DNA of 64,000 nt from UBA11606 sp049437325. Its GTDB lineage: Bacteria > Actinomycetota > Acidimicrobiia > Acidimicrobiales > Aldehydirespiratoraceae. This document shows positions 44,142 to 52,872 of the stretch, piece after piece. Position numbers and translations under genes: made by a program. Location: positions 12,938 through 76,937 of the forward strand of contig JBMTIM010000007.1 in the NCBI GenBank assembly GCA_049437325.1, given 5' to 3'. Numbering within the stretch: position 1 is the first letter of the stretch; every line of letters starts with the position of its first letter. The notes below the pieces were generated by a model, which saw only the letters and a list, made by a program, of their open reading frames with translations, ran no database searches and had not been told where the DNA came from.

Positions 44142-44319
44142 CAGTTTCCAACGGAGCAAGAATCGACTCGGTCGGTGAAAACCTTTAGCGATCTTTTGCG
44201 ATGGCAGACAGCTCGGTCAATTCGGCGTCTGCTTTTGCATTCTTCGGAAGGTTTCAACAGCGCCTTGACGATTCGTCCAACTTTCCCTGCCGCCGTCGTT
44301 CTGCGAACCCTGCGTTCGT

Positions 44320-45312
44320 TCAGACGAAGGTGGTGATTCCCTCGAAACGCACCGGCTTCACTCCTTGACCGGCAAGCGTGTCGAGCATGGAGACCGTGTC
44401 GTTGACCCCCGCCAGGCCCGAAGAGCCGGGAGCAAGCCGACCCCGAACAACCTCGAGTGTCGTTGCGGTCGCCATTGCGCCCGCCGCAACCGCTGGGCGT
44501 TCGACAGCCCCGAAGACCGAGACGCGACGTTCGACCCCTACTCTGCCGCGCAATTCGACGCGCACTGCGCCAATTCCTCCCTCTGGATGCGGTCGACGCA
44601 GCATCGGCAGGGGGGCTGTGAGTCGATCGCGACGCGTCGCCGCTTGACGGGCGGTCACCCGCTGAACCCGATCGAAGTGACCCACCAACAGCAGAGGGTC
44701 TGGCAATGCGGCTCGGTAGCAATCGCGGCCGCCGACCGGATCGGGGAACCACGCCAATTCTCGACCGGATCCCCCGGCACGACGCGTCCATCGACCATCG
44801 CGCCAGTCGACGCCAGTGGAGCTCAATGCCCGGTGATGTTGGCGAGCACACGCCGGACCACCCGTACCAACCTTCGCCACGTGAATCTCGTCGATCTCGT
44901 CGTAGTCGCGAGCGCCGTGCCGGGCCAACAGACATGTCAGCCCAGGCATGAACCCTGCACCGACCACGACTGGGACGCCGTGATAGGTGGCCTCGTCATC
45001 GAGCGCGAGCAGACGCCGAACCTCCGATGTCTGGTTGGACGTCGTCACCACCGGCACACCTGCGTGGACTCCTCGGCGAGCGACGGCAACCTGACTTCCC
45101 GGCGGCGTTGCGACGACAATCGCGTCGTAGTGGGCTTCGATACGGCGGCCAACGCCACGCGTCACCCACCCATCAAAGGACGCCGTCAAGTCGTCGAGTC
45201 GTTCCTCGCTCGAGTCTCGCACCTCGAGTGCCTCGACGAGACCCGTCGATCGCAACTGCCGCGCAATGCGAGCGCCAGTCGCACCGGCGCCGAAAAGAAG
45301 GATTCGAGTCAT
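44320..45312 (-). CDS. Saccharopine dehydrogenase-like NAD(P)-binding protein
   Basis: 330 residues from the ATG at 45312. The N-terminal Rossmann motif is ILLFGAGATGARIARQLRSTG, followed by VRDSSEERLDDLTASF, YDAIVVATPPGSQVAVARRGVHAGVPVVTTSN and VGAGFMPGLTCLLARHG, the order seen in saccharopine dehydrogenase-like/carboxynorspermidine-type reductases. The C-terminal part is less recognisable. Its start codon overlaps the stop of the upstream small ORF (TGATG), so the two are translationally coupled. Substrate unknown. Confidence 0.8.
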   Translation of the reverse strand: MTRILLFGAGATGARIARQLRSTGLVEALEVRDSSEERLDDLTASFDGWVTRGVGRRIEAHYDAIVVATPPGSQVAVARRGVHAGVPVVTTSNQTSEVRRLLALDDEATYHGVPVVVGAGFMPGLTCLLARHGARDYDEIDEIHVAKVGTGGPACARQHHRALSSTGVDWRDGRWTRRAGGSGRELAWFPDPVGGRDCYRAALPDPLLLVGHFDRVQRVTARQAATRRDRLTAPLPMLRRPHPEGGIGAVRVELRGRVGVERRVSVFGAVERPAVAAGAMATATTLEVVRGRLAPGSSGLAGVNDTVSMLDTLAGQGVKPVRFEGITTFV

Positions 45313-45464
45313 CAGCGAAGGTCGTCGCCTCGCAACTCGCGCCAACCACCGGTTTGCGGCGGCACACCGCCGCTCCCCCGCACCCGAACCGCTGCTGCGA
45401 CTGCAATCCCAACCGTGATCGCGACGATGGTTCGGCGAATGACAGCGATGAAACCTGCGCCCAT
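45312..45464 (-). CDS. Small single-pass membrane protein ORF (50 aa)
   Basis: Fifty codons, ATG at 45464, ending TGATG over the start of the dehydrogenase-like gene. A strong GGGAGG lies 4 nt before the ATG. Residues 6-27 (IAVIRRTIVAITVGIAVAAAVR) are a hydrophobic helix of membrane-spanning length, followed by a short hydrophilic tail GGVPPQTGGWRELRGDDLR. Arg residues flank the helix. It is too short for most gene callers. The ribosome binding site, the hydrophobic helix and the coupled stop/start argue for a real gene, possibly a membrane anchor or partner for the dehydrogenase. I do not recognise the family. Confidence 0.6.
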   Translation of the reverse strand: MGAGFIAVIRRTIVAITVGIAVAAAVRVRGSGGVPPQTGGWRELRGDDLR

Positions 45465-45522
45465 GGACCCTCCCGATGATTCGACACGGGCGCCGCCGGC
45501 GATGATGCCGGGGCACGAAGCG

Positions 45523-45596
<74 letters not shown>

Positions 45597-45611
45597 GTGC
45601 GGCCGCCAACG

Positions 45612-46448
45612 TTACCGGTCACCATCGGCATTGGCGACTTCGTCGTGGGCCTCGTCACCAATGTCAATGTCTGATTCGATCCTGTTCTCAGCATCGAGCC
45701 TGTTCTCAGCATCGAGGTCGTCGTCGAAATCGCCCGCCTGGTCCATCACTGGCTCCTCCATCGTCTGGAGTGGCGGTTCGGGCATCGGGATGTGCACGGG
45801 ACCAGGGATCGGTGCTGGTGGAACCGCTGCCGACGGTGAAGCACCTGTGATTCGCGACATGACCGTGCGGCGCGGGCGGAGGCGCTTTGGTCTGGGACGA
45901 GCTGTCTCTTCCTCGACGACCGTGAACCGAACGCCACCCGTCAGATCAGAGATCAGGTTGAACAGCACCGCCATCAGGACCGTGAAACCCGAACCGGCAA
46001 CCACAACGACCAGGCCTCCGATGGCACTCGCACGGAAGATCTGATCGGCGTTGAACGTGAAGCTTTCGAGAGCGAACAGTTCCGTGATGAAGGTCTCGAC
46101 GTTGTCGACGGTGCCCGAACTCACGGCAAGGCTCCAGAGGATGACGCCGGCGATCAGGAGGATCACCCACAAACAGAAGGAGAAAATCAGCGCAACCTTC
46201 AAGACTGACCAGGGCTCGACGTGGCGAACCAGGCGCCGCACCTTCCGAGCGCGAAGCTTTCCCGCAGTGCGTCGATCCCGATAGGAGGGGCGCTGGACGG
46301 GTTGCGGACCGACCGGGGTCAAGCCCGGAGCGCGCTGAGAAGCGCCTGGCGCAGCATCGCCAACACTGTCGAGATCATTCGGCAGCACAAGCTCTTCGCC
46401 TGTGGCGAGTTGAAACGTCGCGTCGTCGGGTTCGGGCAGGGTGCTCAT
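45612..46448 (-). CDS. DUF3566 family membrane protein
   Basis: 278 residues. The conserved DUF3566 core lies in residues ~70-180: VRHVEPWSVLKVALIFSFCLWVILLIAGVILWSLAVSSG, then FNADQIFRASAIGGLVVVVAGSGFTVLMAVLFNLISDLTGGVRFTVVEE. It has two membrane helices and ends in the characteristic NLISDLTGG. The N-terminus (about 70 residues) and the acidic C-terminus are low-complexity; the C-terminus contains a short duplication DAENRLDAENRIE encoded by an 18-bp tandem repeat. DUF3566 genes commonly lie next to gyrA in actinobacteria. Function is not established. Its TACACT is 11 nt upstream of the ATG. Confidence 0.9.
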   Translation of the reverse strand: MSTLPEPDDATFQLATGEELVLPNDLDSVGDAAPGASQRAPGLTPVGPQPVQRPSYRDRRTAGKLRARKVRRLVRHVEPWSVLKVALIFSFCLWVILLIAGVILWSLAVSSGTVDNVETFITELFALESFTFNADQIFRASAIGGLVVVVAGSGFTVLMAVLFNLISDLTGGVRFTVVEEETARPRPKRLRPRRTVMSRITGASPSAAVPPAPIPGPVHIPMPEPPLQTMEEPVMDQAGDFDDDLDAENRLDAENRIESDIDIGDEAHDEVANADGDR

Positions 46449-46489
46449 GGACTGTCAGGAGTGTACGGGATTGGACCGCTGCGCCTCTT

Positions 46490-47332
46490 TCACTCTGCGC
46501 TGGAGCGGCCCTCGAGCACTGCGGCGAGATGGCCACGCCACTCATCGATGTTCTTGTATGCGGCAACGTCGGTCGGCATGGTGCGCAACTCCTCCCCCAA
46601 TCCGGCGTCGACGCTCTCCAGCACGTCGATCAGTGGCCACCGGTGCACTCGAATCGTGAAGACTGCGGCATCAGGATGGCCGACCAGACGTCGGATGGTC
46701 TGCCGTTCGACCCGCATCCAGAGTTCATCGATCGGGTCGATCACAGCGGTGGGAGCTTGGCGATCCTCTACCGGGAGCCGTAGGCGATCGTCGCCGACCA
46801 GTGACCAATTGGGGCGCCACACCAACGACCCGGGCCGAAGACGATCGAAAAATCGGTCGACAGTATCGGCAATGTCCTCGTAGCGAGGGACCGGATCGTG
46901 AACGGCTCGCAGACCGAGACCAATCTTGTCGGCGGGGCTCCAGCGAGTGGGGAAGCAGACCGCCGCTGCGGTCAGCCGCCACCCCGATGCACCGCGCTCG
47001 AGGAGACAGAGGTCCTCCTGTACAGCGCGCGCCGACCATTCGAGTGGGTGCTGTGCAGCACGATCGGGAGGCAGTGGAAGTTCCCGCTCGGTGAGCTCAT
47101 CTGCGACGAGATCGGCGATTTCGGCCGCAGGCTCCTCTGAACCAGGAACGAAGGCCAGCGCATCGGCTCGATGCTCGCGCAACACTCGGCGCTTCTCGGC
47201 AAGATACGTGCTGTACGCATCGTCGAACTGCAGCCACTCCTCGGGGGCCAACCCTCGGGTCGCGAGACGCCAACGAAACCCGCCCTTCGCGAACAGCGAA
47301 ACCGGGATGACCTCGGTGAAGGTGTGCGGCAC
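46490..47332 (-). CDS. DUF3445 family, haem-dependent oxidative N-demethylase-like protein
   Basis: 280 residues from the GTG at 47332. Family landmarks are WRLATRGLAPEEWLQFDDAYSTYLAEKRRVL, LLERGASGWRLTAAAVCFPTRWSPADKIGLGLRAVHDPVPRYEDIADTVDRFFDRLRPGSLVWRPNWSLV, and WMRVERQTIRRLVGHPDAAVFTIRVHRWPL. These match DUF3445, which includes the alpha subunit of a haem-dependent oxidative N-demethylase (PAS-like haem domain). The His of RAVHDPVP is a good haem-ligand candidate. No partner reductase is adjacent. It starts 15 nt from the TadE/G-like gene's end on the same strand. Confidence 0.8.
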   Translation of the reverse strand: MPHTFTEVIPVSLFAKGGFRWRLATRGLAPEEWLQFDDAYSTYLAEKRRVLREHRADALAFVPGSEEPAAEIADLVADELTERELPLPPDRAAQHPLEWSARAVQEDLCLLERGASGWRLTAAAVCFPTRWSPADKIGLGLRAVHDPVPRYEDIADTVDRFFDRLRPGSLVWRPNWSLVGDDRLRLPVEDRQAPTAVIDPIDELWMRVERQTIRRLVGHPDAAVFTIRVHRWPLIDVLESVDAGLGEELRTMPTDVAAYKNIDEWRGHLAAVLEGRSSAE

Positions 47333-47347
47333 ACCGCCAGTTTGACC

Positions 47348-47680
47348 TCAGCTCGGCACCCAGCGCACCACCGCCACTGCACGAGCACGCGCCCTCACGT
47401 CGCCCACGAGCACCAGCACCGTGACGGTCGAACCCACCTGTCGGTACTCGAGCAATGCTGCACCGTTGGCACTGGCGATCGTTCGCGCCTCTCGCTCGCC
47501 GGCGGCGGCGCCCGCCAGCGCCGCTGCATCGGCGGCAGTTCGGGCCCGAGCTGCATCGTCGAGTACTGGTGCCATCCGGACCAACACGACGATCAGGCTC
47601 AACCCGATCATCCAGAGCAACATCATCCACGGCAGTGCTTGCCCAGCTTCGCCGTGCCAACACACGCGGCCCATCTCCAC
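47348..47680 (-). CDS. TadE/TadG-like small secreted/membrane protein
   Basis: 110 residues. An N-terminal segment GQALPWMMLLWMIGLSLIVVLVRM is a membrane helix preceded by the pseudopilin-like GQA, and VLDDAARARTAADAAALAGAAAGEREARTIASANGAALLEYRQVGSTVTVLVLVG is the TadE/TadG-like pattern (DAAALAGA followed by A..NG). Such proteins accompany Flp-type pilus/secretion genes in actinobacteria, but no Tad ATPase is in the window. It lies 63 nt downstream of gyrA on the same strand. Confidence 0.75.
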   Translation of the reverse strand: MEMGRVCWHGEAGQALPWMMLLWMIGLSLIVVLVRMAPVLDDAARARTAADAAALAGAAAGEREARTIASANGAALLEYRQVGSTVTVLVLVGDVRARARAVAVVRWVPS

Positions 47681-47743
47681 TCTCCATCCTCCGGCTCACG
47701 CCGGTTGCGTCGAGGGGGAAGCGAGATGGGGCGATGACGCCGG

Positions 47744-50269
47744 TCAGTCAGCGGTGGGCTCGTCCTCCGTGGATCTGTCGGCACCGTCGTCGACGATCGC
47801 ATCCTCAGCGCCGCTGACCAATGCGATCGAGGCCACCGAATCGTCTGCGTCGGGAGTGATGACCTTTACACCACTGGCTGCGCGACCCTGCCGGGAGATG
47901 TCAGCTGCAGTGGTTCGGATCAGGACACCCTTGCGAGTGACCGCCAGAATCTCGTCGTCGTCTTCCACGACAAGTGTGCCGACAACCGACCCCCGCCCCT
48001 CGACGATCTTGATGCCGACCACACCCATTCCACCTCGACCCTTTGTCGGATAGCCGTCGACGTCGGTCCGCTTGCCGAATCCCTGTTCGGTGATGTGGAG
48101 CAGGGAGGCGCCGTCTCGCGCAATGTCGCACGCAACCACAGCATCGCTCGGCTTCTTGAATTTGAGACCCACGACGCCCGCTGCATTGCGGCCCATTTCA
48201 CGGACCTGATCTTCTCTGAAACGGATGGTTTGACCGAACCGACTCGACAGCAGGATGTCGTACACGCCGTTGGTCGGGATGACTTCCACCAGTTCGTCGT
48301 CGTCGTTCAGTTTGATCGCGATCAAGCCGGCGCGCAGCGACGAGTCGTAGGCGTTGAAGCGGGTCTTCTTGACGCGACCCTTGGCCGTCGCAAAGAAGAG
48401 GTATCGCTTCGTCTCGTAGTCGCGAGTGTCGATGATTGCTTGAATCGTTTCACCTTCGTGCAGTGGGAGCAGGTTGACGATCGCCGTGCCTCGCGACGTT
48501 CGACTCGCAACCGGTATCTCGTGTGCCTTCAGGCGATAGACCCGCCCACGGGTCGAGAAGAACAACAGATAGCTGTGGGCGGTGGTTTGGATCAGATGGG
48601 TGACGGTGTCCTCGTCTTTGAGTTTGGTCCCTGCGATACCGCGACCCCCGCGGCCCTGCGACCGGAACTCATCTGCCGGTGTGGTCTTCACATAGCCAGT
48701 CGCCGTCATCGTGAACACCAACGGGTCGTCGTCGATGAGGTCCTCGATATTGAACTCGCCTGGATCGATCTCGAGACTCGAACGCCGATCCTCCCCGAAG
48801 TCATCAGCGATCGCTTGGAGTTCCTCGGTGATGACGGAGCGGAGTCTGGCGTCGTCGCCGAGGATCGCTTCGAGTTCACCAATGGTCTCACGAAGTTTCC
48901 CGGCCTCCTCCTCGAGGTCCGTGCGACCAAGCCGGGTCAAGCGGCCGAGTTGCATGTCGAGGATGTGGTTGGCCTGCACTTCGGAGAAGGCAACGGCTTC
49001 GCCCCCACCCGCTGGAACGATGCCGGCCATGAGCGCCTCTCTGGCGGCTCCCCGATCTTCGCTCGACCGAATCGTCGCGATGATCTCGTCGATCAGGTCG
49101 AGTGCATTCAACAGCCCCTCGACGATGTGAAGTCGCTTCTGGGCCTGATCCAGACGATATTCCGACCGGCGGGTGACAACTTCGATCTGATGATCGACGT
49201 AGGCCACCAGCGCGTCGCGCAACGTGAGTGTGCGAGGTACGCCACCAACCAGAGCGACCATGTTCACCCCGAAGCTCGTTTGGAGTGGCGTCGCTTTCCA
49301 GAGATTGTTCAGCACCACTTCCGGATTGGCATCGCGTTTGAGGGTGATCACGAATCGCGTGTCATCGCCGGACGACTCGTCATTGACATCGGCGATCCCG
49401 TCGAGTTCGCGGCTGTTGACCAATTCGGAGATCTTGCGGGCCACAGCCCCTGCCGACACCTGGTACGGGAAGGCGGTGACCACCAATGCTTGCCGTTGAC
49501 CTCGCTCGACCACATCGACCGACGCTCGCATTTTCACCGATCCGCGTCCGGTTCGATAGGCCGATTCGATGCCGACGCGGCCGAGAATCTGACCACCGGT
49601 CGGAAAGTCGGGTCCCTTGACGAACTCCATGAGTTCCTCTGTTGTTGCGTCGGGATTGGCGAGCAAGTGGGTGACGGCCGCACACACCTCGTTGAGATTG
49701 TGGGGCGGGATGTTGGTGGCCATACCCACCGCAATGCCCTGACTGCCGTTGACCAACAGGTTTGGAAAGCGAGCAGGCAACACCGCTGGTTCGGTGAAGT
49801 CGCCCGAATAGTTGTCGATGAAATCGACCGTGTCTTCATCGATGTCGGCCAGCATCTGCATCGCTAGCCGGTCGAGTCGGGATTCGGTGTAACGCGCAGC
49901 AGCCGGAGGATCTTCGGGAGATCCGTAGTTTCCGTGAAAGTCGATCAGCGGATGGCGCAAGGAGAAGGGTTGAGCCATCCGAGCCAGTGCGTCGTAGATC
50001 GCACTGTCGCCGTGGGGATGGAAGCGTGCCATCACGTCGCCGGTGACACGGGCACATTTCACATGGGCTCGATCAGGGCGAAAGCCTTGGTCGTACATCG
50101 ACCACAGAATGCGGCGGTGGACCGGTTTCAGGCCGTCACGAGCATCCGGAAGCGCGCGGCTGATGATGACCGACATTGCGTAGTCGAGAAAGGAGCTTTC
50201 CATCTCCTCTTGGATCTCGATGATCGTGACATCTTCAGGTTGTGTGTCTTCGACGGGTGTGTCTGACAT
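47744..50269 (-). CDS. gyrA: DNA gyrase subunit A
   Basis: 841 residues. The N-terminus SSFLDYAMSVIISRALPDARDGLKPVHRRILW, the quinolone-resistance region FHPHGDSAIYDALARMAQPF (Ser at the classical susceptible position) and the catalytic Tyr in AARYTESRLDRLA are all present. The C-terminal DNA-wrapping beta-pinwheel carries the GyrA box as FRSQGRGGRGIAGTKL, with repeats such as LFFATAKGRVKKTRF. The last ~30 residues are acidic. It forms the A2B2 gyrase with gyrB, 51 nt upstream in the same operon. Confidence 0.99.
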   Translation of the reverse strand: MSDTPVEDTQPEDVTIIEIQEEMESSFLDYAMSVIISRALPDARDGLKPVHRRILWSMYDQGFRPDRAHVKCARVTGDVMARFHPHGDSAIYDALARMAQPFSLRHPLIDFHGNYGSPEDPPAAARYTESRLDRLAMQMLADIDEDTVDFIDNYSGDFTEPAVLPARFPNLLVNGSQGIAVGMATNIPPHNLNEVCAAVTHLLANPDATTEELMEFVKGPDFPTGGQILGRVGIESAYRTGRGSVKMRASVDVVERGQRQALVVTAFPYQVSAGAVARKISELVNSRELDGIADVNDESSGDDTRFVITLKRDANPEVVLNNLWKATPLQTSFGVNMVALVGGVPRTLTLRDALVAYVDHQIEVVTRRSEYRLDQAQKRLHIVEGLLNALDLIDEIIATIRSSEDRGAAREALMAGIVPAGGGEAVAFSEVQANHILDMQLGRLTRLGRTDLEEEAGKLRETIGELEAILGDDARLRSVITEELQAIADDFGEDRRSSLEIDPGEFNIEDLIDDDPLVFTMTATGYVKTTPADEFRSQGRGGRGIAGTKLKDEDTVTHLIQTTAHSYLLFFSTRGRVYRLKAHEIPVASRTSRGTAIVNLLPLHEGETIQAIIDTRDYETKRYLFFATAKGRVKKTRFNAYDSSLRAGLIAIKLNDDDELVEVIPTNGVYDILLSSRFGQTIRFREDQVREMGRNAAGVVGLKFKKPSDAVVACDIARDGASLLHITEQGFGKRTDVDGYPTKGRGGMGVVGIKIVEGRGSVVGTLVVEDDDEILAVTRKGVLIRTTAADISRQGRAASGVKVITPDADDSVASIALVSGAEDAIVDDGADRSTEDEPTAD

Positions 50270-50320
50270 CTCTGTGCGTGTACCTCTCTGCGCCGGTGTC
50301 GCCGGTTGGTGAGACCTCGA

Positions 50321-52378
50321 CTAGAAGTCCAAGTTCCGAACTTCGCGAGCATTGGTGACGATGAAGTTCTTGCGCTGCTCGACGTCGTCACCCATGAGAA
50401 TCGACATGATCTCATCGGCGATCGCGGCCTGTTCGACCGACACCTGCAAGAGCGACCGAGTCGCAACGTCCATCGTGGTGTCGCGCAACTCGTCCCAGTC
50501 CATTTCACCCAAACCCTTCAAGCGGGCGAAGTCCTTCGTGTAATTGGGCCGTTCAGCCAGGAAGGCTTCCTTGGCCACGTCGTCTTTGAGGTACACCGTC
50601 TCTTTGTTGGAGACCTTCGTGCTGTACAGGGGTGGCTGGGCGATGTAGACGTAGCCCGCCTCGACCAGAGGACGCATCTGACGGAAGAAGAAGGTCAGCA
50701 GCAGGGTACGAATGTGGCTGCCGTCGACGTCGGCGTCAGCGAGCAGGATGACCTTGTGGTAGCGAGCCTGTGTGATGTCGAACTCGTCGGCAAACCCGGC
50801 TCCGATGGCCGTGATGAGGGTCTGCACCTCGTTGTTTTTCAGCATCTTGTCGATACGGGCTCGTTCGACGTTCAGGATCTTGCCGCGAATCGGCAGGATC
50901 GCCTGGGTTTCAGGATCTCGAGCCCGCACGGCGGAGCCACCGGCCGAGTCCCCCTCCACAATGAAGAGTTCCCGCCGCTCGGGTTCCTTGGCCGAACAAT
51001 CCTTGAGTTTGTCGGGCATCCCGGCACCATCGAGCAGGGACTTCGATCGGATCGCCTTTCGAGCATCGGCGGCAGCGACTCGGGCACGGGCTGCGTTCGT
51101 TGCTTTTGTGACGATCGCCTTGCCCTCCCCCGGATGCTCCTCGAGCCAATCCGCCATTCGCTCGTTGGTGACCTTCTCGACGAGCGATCGCATCGACACG
51201 TTTCCAAGTTTGGATTTGGTCTGACCTTCGAACTGGGGTTCGCCGATGCGGGCGGAAATGATCGCAGTAAGTCCTTCCCGAATGTCTTCACCGGTGAGGT
51301 TGTCGTCTTTTTCTTTGAGCAGCCCTTTGTCTCGGGCGTAGGCGTTCACCGTGCGGGTGACCGCAGTACGAAATCCCTGCTCGTGCATACCACCTTCGAG
51401 CGTGGCGATGCCGTTGGCGAAACTGTGCAGTCCGTCGGTGTTGAACCCGGTGTTCCACTGGAACGCAATCTCGACCTCGTGTGGGTTGTTGTCGATCTGC
51501 TCGGTGCCCGAGAAATAGCCCACCGCGGTGAACAGCGCTTCTTTGGACGAGTTCACATGACGAACGAAGTCGATGATGCCCCCGTCATATTTGAACGTCA
51601 CCCATCCGTCAGGATCGTCGGTGACGACGGTGGAACTCTCCCGGAGATCGCGCACCCGTATCTCGAGTCCGCGGTTGAGGAACGCCATCATCTGGAACCG
51701 TTCGACAAGCGTCTGGAACCGAAAGTCGATCTCGTCGAAAATCAGTGGATCTGGCCAGAAACGAACGGTGGTACCGGTGCGAGGCTCTCCTGCGTCGCTG
51801 CGGGGTGATGCACCGATGACTGCCAGGCGCTCCTGCAGTTCGCCGCCATTGCCGAACACCATCGCGTGTCGATCACCGTTGCGATCGATCTCGACCTGGA
51901 CCCGGCGAGACAGGGCATTGACGACAGAGATTCCGACCCCGTGCAGGCCACCGGAGACCTTGTAGCCGTCACCACCGAACTTGCCGCCGGCGTGAAGAAC
52001 GGTGAGCACCACCTCGGCAGCGGACAGGTCTTCGTATTTTGGGTGCCTGTCGACCGGGATACCACGGCCGTCGTCGCTGACCTCACACGAGCCATCGGCC
52101 AGAATCGATACGTCGATACGGGTGCAGTGACCAGCCATGGCCTCATCCACCGAGTTGTCGACGACCTCCCAGACGAGATGATGCAACCCCGTCGGACCAG
52201 TCGATCCGATGTACATCCCAGGTCGTTTTCTGACCGCTTCGAGACCCTCGAGAACGGTGATGTCCTGTGCTCCGTACGACGATGATTCAGTGGTGGTCAA
52301 CGCGGACTCCTGCCCAGCCGCTGCATGTCCCATCTCCGATGATCGATCAGCGGGATCTCGGTCATCGTCGTCGCTCAC
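50321..52378 (-). CDS. gyrB: DNA gyrase subunit B
   Basis: 685 residues, the short actinobacterial form. The GHKL ATPase domain shows LEAVRKRPGMYIGSTGPTGLHHLVWEVVDNSVDEAMAG, DDGRGIPVDRHPKYE and GGLHGVGISVVNALS; the transducer has QGFRTAVTRTVNAYARDKG; the TOPRIM domain has LFIVEGDSAGGSAVRARDPETQAILPIRGKILNVE and LADADVDGSHIRTLLLTFFFR. The N-terminal ~35 residues are an extra low-complexity segment, so a start further downstream cannot be excluded. Its leader contains an extended -10 and a hairpin close to the start. Confidence 0.99.
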   Translation of the reverse strand: MSDDDDRDPADRSSEMGHAAAGQESALTTTESSSYGAQDITVLEGLEAVRKRPGMYIGSTGPTGLHHLVWEVVDNSVDEAMAGHCTRIDVSILADGSCEVSDDGRGIPVDRHPKYEDLSAAEVVLTVLHAGGKFGGDGYKVSGGLHGVGISVVNALSRRVQVEIDRNGDRHAMVFGNGGELQERLAVIGASPRSDAGEPRTGTTVRFWPDPLIFDEIDFRFQTLVERFQMMAFLNRGLEIRVRDLRESSTVVTDDPDGWVTFKYDGGIIDFVRHVNSSKEALFTAVGYFSGTEQIDNNPHEVEIAFQWNTGFNTDGLHSFANGIATLEGGMHEQGFRTAVTRTVNAYARDKGLLKEKDDNLTGEDIREGLTAIISARIGEPQFEGQTKSKLGNVSMRSLVEKVTNERMADWLEEHPGEGKAIVTKATNAARARVAAADARKAIRSKSLLDGAGMPDKLKDCSAKEPERRELFIVEGDSAGGSAVRARDPETQAILPIRGKILNVERARIDKMLKNNEVQTLITAIGAGFADEFDITQARYHKVILLADADVDGSHIRTLLLTFFFRQMRPLVEAGYVYIAQPPLYSTKVSNKETVYLKDDVAKEAFLAERPNYTKDFARLKGLGEMDWDELRDTTMDVATRSLLQVSVEQAAIADEIMSILMGDDVEQRKNFIVTNAREVRNLDF

Positions 52379-52391
52379 GGTTCATCTCCAA

Positions 52392-52432
52392 AACCCCTCT
52401 GTGAGCAGGCAAAATCGAGGGTTTCAGGGGTT
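52392..52432 (-). promoter_or_regulatory. Hairpin in the gyrB leader
   Basis: AACCCCT (52392-52398) and AGGGGTT (52426-52432) form a perfect 7-bp stem around 27 nt. On the minus strand the stem is followed by TTGGAG and the gyrB ATG, so it ends close to the ribosome binding site. It could modulate gyrB translation. Confidence 0.35.
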
Positions 52433-52482
52433 CTCGGCGCCCGTGTCGAGCGCTGGTCGAGAGGGCCGTTCACGGTCCTGAC

Positions 52483-52488
52483 ATTCTA
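52483..52488 (-). promoter_or_regulatory. Extended -10 promoter of gyrB
   Basis: On the minus strand TGGTAGAAT gives an extended -10 (TGn-TAGAAT, hexamer at complement 52483-52488). No proper -35 is visible. The transcript would have a leader of roughly 100 nt before the gyrB ATG. Confidence 0.5.
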
Positions 52489-52551
52489 CCAGTTACACGG
52501 GTGTGATTCGTGTCAGACGAGGCCCGTGATTCCGGCTTGCAGACCCGGGTT

Positions 52552-52872
52552 TTAGGGTCGTCTCGGTGACCCTGAAACCCGGACGTGAACGCTGGTGATC
52601 CGCTCCGATCCAGTTGTCTCGGCCAGGCGTTCGAGGACCTGTTTCTCGAGCCACCGGAACTCGTTGGCCCACACCGAGTCGTCGGCCGCCACCACCAGCC
52701 GAGCCCCCTCGATCACGGCGGGCCGCGTGTGTCGGGCTAGATCGGGACCAACAATGGAACTCCAGCCCCGGAAGATCCCGTCGAGCACATCCACCGACGG
52801 CGCGTCGAGATTCCCGAGTAGATGATCGAGACTCGTTGCAATCGGACGTGGGTCGCTGTCTCGTCGAGTCAT
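52552..52872 (-). CDS. dciA: DciA (DUF721) replicative helicase operator protein
   Basis: 106 residues with the DUF721 pattern: LDHLLGNLDAPSVDVLDGIFRGWSSIVGPDLARHTRPAVIEGARLVVAADDSVWANEFRWLEKQVLERLAE. DciA loads or manages the replicative helicase DnaB in bacteria that lack DnaC. The KH-like fold and position between recF and gyrB match the mycobacterial Rv0004 locus. Its start overlaps the recF stop by 4 nt, so it belongs to the dnaA-dnaN-recF transcription direction. Confidence 0.9.
   Translation of the reverse strand: MTRRDSDPRPIATSLDHLLGNLDAPSVDVLDGIFRGWSSIVGPDLARHTRPAVIEGARLVVAADDSVWANEFRWLEKQVLERLAETTGSERITSVHVRVSGSPRRP

Noticed and set aside
44100..44319. Cyclic di-GMP (GEMM) riboswitch upstream of the sigma factor
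   Set aside because: I looked for the GEMM core and paired stems on the minus strand and did not find them.
45612..45800. Longer repeat array in the DUF3566 gene
   Set aside because: Only one 18-bp duplication (DAENR twice) is present; ordinary low-complexity tail.
48095..49867. 590-codon plus-strand frame across gyrA
   Set aside because: Antisense shadow of gyrA with no recognisable motif.
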